NCBI RefSeq assembly: GCF_035917235.1 | Contig: NZ_CP108423.1 | Span: 6,415,501-6,479,500, forward strand | From: Streptomyces sp. NBC_01294 | GTDB taxonomy: Bacteria > Actinomycetota > Actinomycetes > Streptomycetales > Streptomycetaceae | Length of the DNA: 64,000 nucleotides | Reading direction: 5' to 3' | Shown here: positions 57,003 to 64,000 of the stretch, in pieces | Layout of the letters: each line of letters opens with the position of its first letter | Position numbering within the stretch: position 1 is the first letter of the stretch | Translations under genes and position numbers: made by a program | Notes under the pieces: model-generated | Told to the model about the DNA's origin: nothing | The model's database searches: none | What the model saw: the letters and a program-made list of their open reading frames with translations, nothing else

Positions 57003-58586
57003 GTGAATCGACGTAACCAGTGGCTGGCGGCCCCGCTCGGCGCAGCCACCGCCGCCGCGCTGCTCAGCGGTTGCGGTTCGACCGATGGCTCCAATGCCGG
57101 CAGCGGCAAGGGTGTGGTCATGGGCATATCCGACAAGGTGAAGTCCACCGACCCGGCATCGGGCTACGACCCGGGCTCCTGGCTGCTGTTCAACAACGTC
57201 TTCCAGTCGCTGCTGAGCTTCCCCAAGGGCGGGACCACCCCCGAGCCCGACGCCGCACAGGCCTGCGCCTTCGAGGGCGGCGACAGCAAGCTCTACAAGT
57301 GCACCCTGCGGCCCGACCTGAAGTTCAGCAACGGCCACAGCCTCACCTCGAAGGACGTCAAGTTCTCCTTCGAGCGCACGCTGAAGATCAACGACGAGAA
57401 CGGCCCGGCCGTCATGCTCTCGTCGATCGCGAGCATCGAAACCCCCGACGAGAAGACGGTCGTCTTCCGCCTCAAGACGTCCGACGCGACCTTCCCGAGC
57501 AAGATCGCCTCGGGCGCCGGCTCCATCGTCGACCACAGCGAGTACCCGGCCGACAAGCTGCGCACCGACAACAAGGCGATCGGCTCCGGCGTCTACAAGC
57601 TGGACTCCTTCGGCGAGAAGAGCGCCACCTTCTCCGTCAACGAGTCCTACAACGGCAAGGCCAAGGCCAAGAACACCGGCGTCACCCTGAAGTTCTTCAA
57701 CGGCGACCAGGCCGGCCTCAAGACCGTCCTGGAGAGCGGCGACGTCGACTTCGCCTTCCGCGGCCTCGCCGCCAAGGACATCGCCGCCCTCGCCTCGTCC
57801 AAGACCGGCGACGACAAGGTCGACGTCGTCCAGGGCACCGGCGCCGAAGTCGAGCACATGGTCTTCAACGTCAACGACCCCGTCGTCGGCAAGCTCCCCG
57901 TCCGCAAGGCCATCGCCTACCTCGTGGACCGCGAAGCCCTCGTCAAGGACGTGTACGCGGGCACCGCCACCGCCCTGTACTCCATCGTCCCCACCGGCAT
58001 CGCCGGACACACCACGCCGTTCTTCGACCGCTACGGCGGCACCCCGCAGCCCGAGAAGGCCAAGGCCGCCCTCAAGGCCGCCGGCATCAACGGCAAGGTC
58101 AAGCTGACCCTGTACTCCACGCCGTCCCGCTACGGCCCCTCCACCGACCACCAGTTCGAGGTCATCGCCAAGCAGCTCAACGACAGCGGACTCTTCGAGG
58201 CCGACGTCAAGTCCGTCGAGTACGAGCAGTACGAGAAGGACATCCAGGCCGGCAAGTACGGCGTGTACGTCAAGGGCTGGGTCCCCGACTACCCGGACGC
58301 CGACAACTTCACGCAGCCGTTCTTCGGCCCGGACAACGTCCTGCACAACAACTACGACAACAAGGAGATCACCGGGACGATCATCCCGTCGACCTCCGCG
58401 AAGTCCGACCGCACCGCGGCCAACACGGACTACGACCGCCTCCAGGACATCGTCGCCGAGGAACTCCCGATCCTCCCGCTCTGGCAGGGCAAGCAGTACG
58501 CCGTCACCCGCCAGAACGTCAACGGCCTCCAGTGGTCCCTCGACGCATCGACCGTCTTCCGCTTCTGGGAGATCAGCAAGGGCTGA
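57003..58586 (+). CDS. Oligopeptide-type solute-binding lipoprotein (SBP_bac_5), copy 2
   Basis: A 527-residue lipoprotein with Cys24 in LLSGC. It is a paralogue of the preceding gene: shared segments include KSTDPASGYDPGSW against PAYAYDAGAW, LTSKDVKFSFERTLKI, VRKAIAYLVDREALVK and ILPLWQGKQYAV. The GTG at 57003 follows GAAGGACGTACC. The two genes probably form one transcript, ending at a 17-base perfect hairpin. The absence of transporter genes suggests that both serve a permease elsewhere or act as sensors. Confidence 0.93.
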   Translation: MNRRNQWLAAPLGAATAAALLSGCGSTDGSNAGSGKGVVMGISDKVKSTDPASGYDPGSWLLFNNVFQSLLSFPKGGTTPEPDAAQACAFEGGDSKLYKCTLRPDLKFSNGHSLTSKDVKFSFERTLKINDENGPAVMLSSIASIETPDEKTVVFRLKTSDATFPSKIASGAGSIVDHSEYPADKLRTDNKAIGSGVYKLDSFGEKSATFSVNESYNGKAKAKNTGVTLKFFNGDQAGLKTVLESGDVDFAFRGLAAKDIAALASSKTGDDKVDVVQGTGAEVEHMVFNVNDPVVGKLPVRKAIAYLVDREALVKDVYAGTATALYSIVPTGIAGHTTPFFDRYGGTPQPEKAKAALKAAGINGKVKLTLYSTPSRYGPSTDHQFEVIAKQLNDSGLFEADVKSVEYEQYEKDIQAGKYGVYVKGWVPDYPDADNFTQPFFGPDNVLHNNYDNKEITGTIIPSTSAKSDRTAANTDYDRLQDIVAEELPILPLWQGKQYAVTRQNVNGLQWSLDASTVFRFWEISKG

Positions 58587-58605
58587 CCCCGACCGGGCCA
58601 CGCAC

Positions 58606-58644
58606 AACGGGCCGGCAGCCGCACCACGCGGCTGCCGGCCCGTT
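58606..58644. terminator. Terminator of the binding-protein pair
   Basis: AACGGGCCGGCAGCCGC and its complement around loop ACCAC, followed by TTCCGCC. Perfect 17-base stem, 20 bases past the stop. Confidence 0.85.
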
Positions 58645-58652
58645 CCGCCTGC

Positions 58653-58693
58653 CCAGCGGTTCCGCTTGTCCAGCGGTTCCGCTTGTCCAGCGG
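58653..58693. repeat. 17-base tandem repeat
   Basis: Two perfect units of CCAGCGGTTCCGCTTGT plus a partial third, between the lipoprotein terminator and the convergent response regulator stop. Confidence 0.9.
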
Positions 58694-58696
58694 CCG

Positions 58697-59368
58697 CTAC
58701 TGCGCCCCGGGACGGACCAGACCGCTCTCGTACGCGTACACGGCCGCCTGGACCCGGTCGCGCAGACCCAGCTTCGTCAGCACGTGCCCCACATGCGTCT
58801 TGACCGTCGTCTCGCTCACGAACAGGTCCGCCGCGATCTCCGCGTTCGACAGACCCCGGGACACCAGCTTCAACACCTCGACCTCACGCTCGGTCAGCGT
58901 CCCCAGCGTGTCCGGGACGCTCTCCTCACCCGACGGCAGGTGCCCCGCGTACTTGTCCAGCAGCCGCCGCGTGATGCTCGGCGCGAGCATCGCCTCGCCC
59001 GCCGCCACCACCCGGATCGCCTGAACCAGCTCATTGGCCGGAGCGTCCTTCAGCAGGAACCCGCTCGCCCCCGCCCGCAGCGCCTCCACCACGTACTCGT
59101 CCAGATCGAACGTGGTCAGGACCAGCACCTTCGCCGGCCCGTCCCGCCCCGGACCGGTGATCTGCCGGGTCGCCTCCACCCCGTCCATCCGCGGCATCCG
59201 GATGTCCATCAGCACCACGTCGGGCTGCAGCGCCCGCACCTGGTCCAGCGCCTGCAGACCGTCCCCGGCCTCACCCACCACCGCCAGGTCCTCCTCGGCC
59301 TCCAGAATCATCCGGAAACCGGTGCGCAGCAGTGGCTGGTCGTCGACCAGAAGGACGCGGATGGCCAC
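58697..59368 (-). CDS. NarL/LuxR-type response regulator (orphan)
   Basis: A 223-residue two-domain response regulator. The receiver has the acidic DD at 9-10, the phospho-acceptor Asp55 in VVLMDIRMPRMDG, the Thr in LVLTTFD and the Lys in GFLLKDAP. The C-terminal LuxR HTH is LTEREVEVLKLVSRGLSNAEIAADLFVSETTVKTH. No histidine kinase gene is adjacent, so its partner is encoded elsewhere. It lies 64 bases after the RecB-like gene on the same strand. The ATG at 59368 starts the gene. Confidence 0.95.
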   Translation of the reverse strand: MAIRVLLVDDQPLLRTGFRMILEAEEDLAVVGEAGDGLQALDQVRALQPDVVLMDIRMPRMDGVEATRQITGPGRDGPAKVLVLTTFDLDEYVVEALRAGASGFLLKDAPANELVQAIRVVAAGEAMLAPSITRRLLDKYAGHLPSGEESVPDTLGTLTEREVEVLKLVSRGLSNAEIAADLFVSETTVKTHVGHVLTKLGLRDRVQAAVYAYESGLVRPGAQ

Positions 59369-59432
59369 GGGGTCTACCTCGTATTCGTCGGACGGCTACG
59401 GCGGGCCCGTCCATTCTGCCCTGACCCGATGA

Positions 59433-60365
59433 TCAAGACTCCGCCGGGCGCTCCGCCGGCAGCTCCACCCCGGGCCGCGCCGGGGGCACCTCCCGGCGGT
59501 AACCGGGGGAGATCACCAGCGGATACGGCGGGGGAGTCCCCCCGAACTCCGGGCACACCGCCCGATGATCACACCAGCCGCACAGCTTCGTCGGCCGCGG
59601 CCGCCACTCACCCGACTCCGTCGCCTCCCGGATCGCCTCCCACAACGCCAGCAGCTTGCGCTCCACCCGCTCCAGATCCGCCACCACCGGGTCGTACGTC
59701 AGCACGTCCCCACTGCCCAGATACACCAGCTGCAGCCGCCGCGGCACCACCTGCTTCAGCCGCCACACCACCAGCGCGTAGAACTTCATCTGGAACAGCG
59801 CACCCTCGGCATACTCCGGCCGCGGCGCCTTGCCCGTCTTGTAGTCGACGATCCGCACCTCACCCGTCGGCGCCACGTCCACCCGGTCGATGATCCCCCG
59901 CAACCGCAGCCCCGACTCCAGCTCCGTCTCCACGAAGAACTCCCGCTCCACCGGCTCCAGCCGCGTCGGGTCCTCCAGCGTGAACCAGCGCTCGACCAGC
60001 GCCTCCGCCTCCGTCAGCCACCGCGCCAGCCCCGCCCCCTCGTCCCCCGGCGGGAACAGCTCCGTCAGCTCCGGTTTCGCCTCCAGCAGCCGCTCCCACT
60101 GCCCCGGAAGCAACGCCTTCGCAGCCGGCGCCGTCCGCTCCTGCGCCGGATGATCGAAGAGACGCTCCAGCACCGCGTGCACCAGCGTCCCCCGCGTCGC
60201 CGCCGCACTCGGCTTCTCCGGCAGCCGGTCGATCACCCGGAACCGGTACAGAAGCGGGCACTGCATGAAATCGCTCGCCCGCGAAGGGGAGAGCGAAGTG
60301 GGCGCCACAGCGCTCCGCGCATCGGCATCTGCTGCGCCAGGCACAGCACCGGGGCTCGTCGTCAT
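59433..60365 (-). CDS. RecB-family PD-(D/E)XK nuclease with Fe-S cysteines
   Basis: A 310-residue protein. The nuclease core shows the GTLVHAVLERLFD helix, GLRLRGIIDRVDVAPTGEVRIVDYKTGK (Asp in IIDR, Asp and Lys in DYKTGK) and QMKFYALVVWRL. Cysteines in FMQCPLLYRF and in CGWCDHRAVCPEF are placed like the [4Fe-4S] ligands of AddB and Cas4. It is a stand-alone exonuclease, not part of a CRISPR or RecBCD locus here. The ATG at 60365 begins MTTSPGAVPG. It is divergent from the site-2 protease gene across 169 bases. Confidence 0.92.
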   Translation of the reverse strand: MTTSPGAVPGAADADARSAVAPTSLSPSRASDFMQCPLLYRFRVIDRLPEKPSAAATRGTLVHAVLERLFDHPAQERTAPAAKALLPGQWERLLEAKPELTELFPPGDEGAGLARWLTEAEALVERWFTLEDPTRLEPVEREFFVETELESGLRLRGIIDRVDVAPTGEVRIVDYKTGKAPRPEYAEGALFQMKFYALVVWRLKQVVPRRLQLVYLGSGDVLTYDPVVADLERVERKLLALWEAIREATESGEWRPRPTKLCGWCDHRAVCPEFGGTPPPYPLVISPGYRREVPPARPGVELPAERPAES

Positions 60366-60534
60366 GCACAAAACCCTACGACCCGCCACCGACAGCACGC
60401 GCATACCATCGACGCCAAGCACCCTCGCACTGCATGATCGGAGCATCACAACGCGCTACAACGCGCTACAGACACCGCGCCTACGCGATCAGAACCACAC
60501 TGGAACACACACCAGCACCGAACGAAGGACAGAC

Positions 60535-61734
60535 GTGGCAGACACCGACGAAACCGGCGAGCGCGCAGGCCGGCGCTCCGGACCGGGCGGCGGCATCCTC
60601 ATGGGCCGCCCCTTCGGCGTGCCCGTCTACGTCTCGCCCAGCTGGTTCCTCGTCGCCGCCCTCATCACCTGGGTCTTCGGCGACCAGCTCGACCGGGTCC
60701 TGCCCGAACTCGGACCCGTCCGCTACCTCGTCTCCCTCTTCTTCGCGGTCGCCTTCTACGCCTCCGTCCTCGTCCACGAACTCGCGCACACCGTCGCCGC
60801 CCTCCGCTTCAAACTCCCCGTGCGCCGCATCCAGCTCCAGTTCTTCGGCGGAGTCTCCGAGATCGAGAAGGAATCCGAGACCCCCGGCCGCGAATTCGTC
60901 CTCGCCTTCGTCGGCCCCCTGCTCTCCCTCCTCCTCGCCGGCGCCTTCTACCTCGGCATGAAAGCCGTCGACCCGGCCACCGTCCCCGGCGTCCTCCTCG
61001 CAGGCCTGATGATCTCCAACCTGCTCGTCGCCGCCTTCAACCTCCTCCCCGGCCTCCCCCTCGACGGCGGCCGCATGCTCCGCGCCCTCATCTGGGGCAT
61101 CACCGGCAAGCCCATGGCCGGCACCGTCGCCGCCGCCTGGGTCGGCCGCGGCCTCGCCGTCGCCGTCCTCCTCGGCCTGCCCCTGCTCACCCACACCGGA
61201 CTCCTCGGCAACCGCACCGAGGAGATCGGCGGCATGGACACCGTCATGGACGCCCTGCTCGCCGCCATCCTCGCCGCCATCATCTGGACCGGCGCCGGCA
61301 ACAGCCTGCGCATGGCCCGCCTGCGCGAACACCTCCCCGAACTGCGCGCCCGCACCCTCACCCGGCGCGCCATCCCCGTCGAGAACGCCACCCCCCTCTC
61401 CGAAGCCCTGCGCCGGGCCAACGAGGCCGGAGCCCGCGCCCTCGTCGTCGTCGACGGCCACGGCGACCCCACCGCCATCGTCCGCGAGAGCGCCATCGCC
61501 TCCGTCCCCGAACACCGCCGCCCCTGGGTCGCCGTCAGCACCCTCGCCCAGGACCTCACCGACGGCATGAAGGTTTCAGCGGACCTCAACGGCGAAGGAC
61601 TCCTCGACCACCTCCGCGCCACCCCCGCCTCCGAGTACCTCGTCCTCGAACCCGGCGGCGCGATCTACGGCGTCCTGTCCACCCTCGACGTCGAAAAGGC
61701 CTTCGTGAAGGCCATGGCACGGCCCCAGTCCTGA
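60535..61734 (+). CDS. Site-2 protease family protein with CBS domains
   Basis: A 399-residue intramembrane zinc metalloprotease of the SpoIVFB/Rv2869-like S2P group. The metal motif HELAH is at 81-85 and the second site is NLLPGLPLDGGR near 170-180. Several membrane helices lie in residues 35-280, and the C-terminal cytosolic half resembles paired CBS domains (ENATPLSEALRRANEAGARALVVVDG). It would cleave membrane-bound regulators within the bilayer. The GTG at 60535 is preceded by GAAGGAC. It lies 18 bases before trmI, probably co-transcribed. Confidence 0.93.
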   Translation: MADTDETGERAGRRSGPGGGILMGRPFGVPVYVSPSWFLVAALITWVFGDQLDRVLPELGPVRYLVSLFFAVAFYASVLVHELAHTVAALRFKLPVRRIQLQFFGGVSEIEKESETPGREFVLAFVGPLLSLLLAGAFYLGMKAVDPATVPGVLLAGLMISNLLVAAFNLLPGLPLDGGRMLRALIWGITGKPMAGTVAAAWVGRGLAVAVLLGLPLLTHTGLLGNRTEEIGGMDTVMDALLAAILAAIIWTGAGNSLRMARLREHLPELRARTLTRRAIPVENATPLSEALRRANEAGARALVVVDGHGDPTAIVRESAIASVPEHRRPWVAVSTLAQDLTDGMKVSADLNGEGLLDHLRATPASEYLVLEPGGAIYGVLSTLDVEKAFVKAMARPQS

Positions 61735-61752
61735 AGCCAATACACTGGTCAC

Positions 61753-62649
61753 ATGTCCGAACCGACCGGTGCCGCCCGCCGACGCGGGCCCTTCAAGGTC
61801 GGGGACCAGGTTCAGCTCACCGACCCCAAGGGCCGCCACTACACGTTCACGCTCGAAGCCGGGAAGAATTTCCACACCCACAAGGGTTCCTTCCCCCACG
61901 ACGAGCTGATCGGTGCTCCCGAAGGCAGTGTTGTCCGTACCACGGGGAACGTCGCGTACCTCGCGCTGCGCCCCCTGCTCCCCGACTACGTCCTGTCCAT
62001 GCCCCGCGGCGCCGCCGTGGTCTACCCCAAGGACGCGGGCCAGATCCTGGCCTTCGCCGACATCTTCCCCGGCGCCCGCGTCGTGGAGGCGGGGGTGGGC
62101 TCCGGCTCCCTGAGCAGCTTCCTGCTGCGCGCCATCGGCGACCAGGGCATGCTCCACAGCTACGAGCGCCGCGCGGACTTCGCCGAAATCGCCACCGCCA
62201 ACGTGGAACGCTACTTCGGCGGCCCCCACCCGGCCTGGCAGCTCACCGTGGGCGACCTCCAGGACAACCTGTCCGACACCGACGTCGACCGCGTCATCCT
62301 CGACATGCTCGCCCCCTGGGAGTGCCTGGAGGCCGTCTCCAAGGCCCTCGTCCCCGGCGGCATCCTGTGCTGCTACGTGGCCACCACCACCCAGCTGTCC
62401 AAGACCGTCGAGTCCATCCGCGAGATCGGCTGCTTCGCCGAACCGCAGCCGTGGGAATCGATGATCCGCAACTGGCACGTCGAAGGCCTGGCCGTCCGCC
62501 CGGACCACCGGATGATCGGCCACACCGGCTTCCTCGTCACCGCCCGCCGCCTCGCCGACGGCGTCGAGCCCCCGATGCGCCGCCGCCGCCCCGCCAAGGG
62601 CGCCTACGGCGACGACTACGACGGCCCCGGCAGCGACCGCTCCGCGTAA
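61753..62649 (+). CDS. trmI: TrmI, tRNA (adenine-58-N1)-methyltransferase
   Basis: A 298-residue class I SAM methyltransferase. The N-terminal beta-barrel (GPFKVGDQVQLTDPKGRHYTFTLEAGKNFHTHKG) is followed by the SAM motif VVEAGVGSGSLSSFLLRAIG and the motif DRVILDMLAPWECLEA. It methylates N1 of A58 in the tRNA T loop, forming a homotetramer. The M. tuberculosis counterpart is Rv2118c, close to the proteasome genes there as well. The ATG at 61753 starts MSEPTGAARRR. A terminator follows. Confidence 0.95.
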   Translation: MSEPTGAARRRGPFKVGDQVQLTDPKGRHYTFTLEAGKNFHTHKGSFPHDELIGAPEGSVVRTTGNVAYLALRPLLPDYVLSMPRGAAVVYPKDAGQILAFADIFPGARVVEAGVGSGSLSSFLLRAIGDQGMLHSYERRADFAEIATANVERYFGGPHPAWQLTVGDLQDNLSDTDVDRVILDMLAPWECLEAVSKALVPGGILCCYVATTTQLSKTVESIREIGCFAEPQPWESMIRNWHVEGLAVRPDHRMIGHTGFLVTARRLADGVEPPMRRRRPAKGAYGDDYDGPGSDRSA

Positions 62650-62672
62650 CCGCACCGCCGGCCCAACACGAC

Positions 62673-62726
62673 GGCGCTGCGGCACAGTTCCCCCGACACA
62701 CCGGGAACTGCGCCGCAGCGCCTTTT
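62673..62726 (+). terminator. Rho-independent terminator of trmI
   Basis: Twenty-base arms with one mismatch (GGCGCTGCGGCACAGTTCCC and its partner), 10-base loop and a TTTT run. Confidence 0.9.
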
Positions 62727-62825
62727 CGTTGCCCTCACGCCGACCCGGACCCTGCCGTTCCACCCCGGTGTGAGGTGTGGCACGATGCTGGCTCCCCGTC
62801 ACCCTTCGCACAGGAGACACCCCGC

Positions 62826-63419
62826 GTGCTGCAGACCCCCGCCACGCTGGCAACCCCGGACACCCTGGCGCACACCCGGACCAGGCCCCTCCACTGGCTC
62901 GCCACGGCCACCGCCATGGCCGCCGTCATAGCCGCAGCGGGACTCGTACAGCCGGCCACCGGCACCCCCGCCGACACCGCGGAACCCGCCGCGAAAGGCC
63001 CGCAGGCCGCCGCCCCCGACGCGGCAGCCGTCACCTACCCCCTCGACTGCAAGGGCGCGCCCCACGCCGTCACGGCCACCGCCCAGGGCGACCTCGACGG
63101 CGACGGCCGCCCCGAGACCGTGGCGGCCGTCCGCTGCGACGCGGGCTCCGGCACCCCGCCCCACGCGATCTACGTACTCACCAGGGAACCCGCCGAGGGC
63201 GCACGCCCGCGCGTCGTGGCCACCCTCCTGGACACCCCGCAACGCCAGACCGCCACAGAACTCACCGTGCGCGACCTAACCGTCACCGCGAGCCTCCTCG
63301 GCTACTCCGGCCCCGAGGTCCCGCGCTGCTGCCCCGACAAGAAACAGCTCGCCAAGTGGCGCTGGAGCGACGGAAAATTCCGCCAGGAGCTGACGGACTC
63401 GGCCGCCAGGAGTGTTTGA
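62826..63419 (+). CDS. Membrane-anchored or exported small protein
   Basis: A 197-residue protein with an uncleaved or cleavable hydrophobic segment (about 23-45, LHWLATATAMAAVIAAAGL). After an Ala/Pro linker the exported part holds QGDLDGDGRPETVAAVRCD, an FG-GAP/calcium-loop-like motif, and two adjacent cysteines (RCCPDKKQ). The function is unknown. The GTG at 62826 is chosen because AGGAGA lies 12 bases upstream. It is convergent with the ferredoxin gene, ends four bases apart. Confidence 0.8.
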   Translation: MLQTPATLATPDTLAHTRTRPLHWLATATAMAAVIAAAGLVQPATGTPADTAEPAAKGPQAAAPDAAAVTYPLDCKGAPHAVTATAQGDLDGDGRPETVAAVRCDAGSGTPPHAIYVLTREPAEGARPRVVATLLDTPQRQTATELTVRDLTVTASLLGYSGPEVPRCCPDKKQLAKWRWSDGKFRQELTDSAARSV

Positions 63420-63423
63420 AGCC

Positions 63424-63744
63424 TCACTCCGCGTCGGGACCGAAGACCTCCACCCTGTCCGAAACGCGCCTTACGTGAATACAGTCACCGGGGCATTCCT
63501 TCGCCGAGTCGACCACGTCCTGGAGCAGCGGCAGCGGAACCGGAGTGGTCGCCCCCGCCTCCTGCAGCAGCTCGTCGTCCACGCTCTTCACGTACGCCAG
63601 ACCGTCGATGTCCAGCTCGAACACCTCGGGCGCGTACTGCACGCAGATGCCGTCGCCGGTGCAGAGGTCCTGATCGATCCAGACCTCGAGCGGCTCGCCG
63701 GCCCCGCCGACGTCGCCCGTCGGAGCGTCCTGCTGCACGGTCAT
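63424..63744 (-). CDS. [3Fe-4S]/[4Fe-4S]-type ferredoxin
   Basis: A 106-residue ferredoxin. Cys28 and Cys34 in DLCTGDGICVQYAPE and Cys84 in ECPGDC form the CX5C-Xn-CP pattern of single-cluster actinobacterial ferredoxins; Cys88 is an extra cysteine. It carries electrons to P450s or other oxidases. The ATG at 63744 is followed by TVQQDAPTG; the in-frame ATG further upstream is not preceded by a ribosome site. It is conserved beside the proteasome ATPase locus in Streptomyces, as I recall. Confidence 0.92.
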   Translation of the reverse strand: MTVQQDAPTGDVGGAGEPLEVWIDQDLCTGDGICVQYAPEVFELDIDGLAYVKSVDDELLQEAGATTPVPLPLLQDVVDSAKECPGDCIHVRRVSDRVEVFGPDAE

Positions 63745-64000
63745 ATCTCCTGCCGTTCCCTGCGCTGAGTGATCCATCCCGGTCACCACTCGCACGCAAG
63801 TCGCGCGAGCCCTGACGGGTGTTGAACAGTTCGACCTTACAACCGGCCGCTTCCCGAGTTTGATGGGTGGGTATTTCCTTGGCGTGAGGGAGTACGCAAG
63901 GGTGAAGATCGGACACACCTCTACCGTCTTTGTGATCTAGGGGTTTCAATCACCACCAGCCCAGGTAGGGTCAGGAAGCGTCCAGCTCCCCTTGGAGGAG
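63745..64000. promoter_or_regulatory. Divergent promoter region and start of the next gene's leader
   Basis: No gene is seen. Near 63973 TAGGGT is a likely vegetative -10 for plus-strand transcription. The window ends in GGAGGAG, a perfect ribosome site, so a plus-strand gene starts just past base 64000, by synteny probably the ARC/Mpa proteasomal ATPase. Confidence 0.5.

Noticed and set aside
59433..60365. RecB/Cas4-like nuclease as a sign of a CRISPR-Cas system
   Set aside because: No cas genes and no spaced direct repeats anywhere in the window; it is a stand-alone housekeeping-type protein.

Overview
This window is a GC-rich piece of an actinobacterial chromosome, almost certainly a Streptomyces. 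GTG starts are frequent, genes often couple through 4-base GTGA stop/start overlaps, and chaplins, mycothiol, F420, PAC2/ParJ and GylR genes are all present. From about 29 kb onward the gene order matches, as I remember it, the S. coelicolor block around SCO1649-SCO1676 (chpH/chpC, mshC, parJ, glpD-glpK-glpF-gylR, metH, recB-like, site-2 protease, trmI, ferredoxin). There are no rRNA genes, CRISPR arrays, insertion sequences or phage genes.

Layout. 0-24.5 kb is an accessory, catabolic-looking region: an aldehyde dehydrogenase fragment, an alcohol dehydrogenase, acyl-CoA dehydrogenases, a MaoC hydratase, an SDR, an acyl-CoA ligase, an APH-fold kinase, an ene-reductase, a metallo-beta-lactamase-fold hydrolase and a flavoprotein. 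They are interleaved with three TetR regulators, SoxR and a MerR regulator, whose likely operators can be seen. 24.5-29.2 kb holds a TPR-like protein, two amino-acid permeases and a tRNA-Leu(GAG). 29.3-36.8 kb holds an M20 peptidase, the ChpH/ChpC-type chaplin pair, small conserved proteins, a large degenerate RecD-like protein and an aldo/keto reductase. 36.9-44.8 kb holds an F420-type oxidoreductase, a ferritin-like protein, CorA, the phosphatase/DUF3090/kinase-like/mshC block and parJ. 44.9-50.2 kb is the glycerol operon with its IclR-type regulator. 50.4-64 kb holds metH, a HAD phosphatase, two tandem oligopeptide-binding lipoproteins, an orphan response regulator, a RecB-like nuclease, a site-2 protease, TrmI, a small exported protein and a ferredoxin. 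The last bases form a strong Shine-Dalgarno for a gene beyond the edge.

How the genes may work together. The SDR, acyl-CoA ligase, APH-like kinase and acyl-CoA dehydrogenase resemble the enzyme set used to catabolise 4-hydroxy acids through 4-phosphoacyl-CoA. Two members have a common ATACCGACTGGT-type box upstream. The first TetR and its divergent acyl-CoA dehydrogenase share an inverted repeat. The second TetR and maoC each carry the same TAAGCGCTTGCTCA box. Glycerol uptake, phosphorylation and oxidation (GlpF, GlpK, GlpD) are encoded together, and a GTTCGACAATGC box lies upstream of both the operon and gylR. The chaplin pair serves aerial growth; here the long chaplin has one chaplin domain on a collagen-like stalk.

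The most notable items are the putative 4-hydroxyacyl-CoA module, the RecD-like protein without a Walker A lysine whose coding sequence has absorbed a dispersed Streptomyces repeat, the stalked chaplin, the conserved phosphatase/kinase-like module beside mshC, and the histidine-rich duplicated protein. Family assignments rest on motifs read by eye; no database search was possible.
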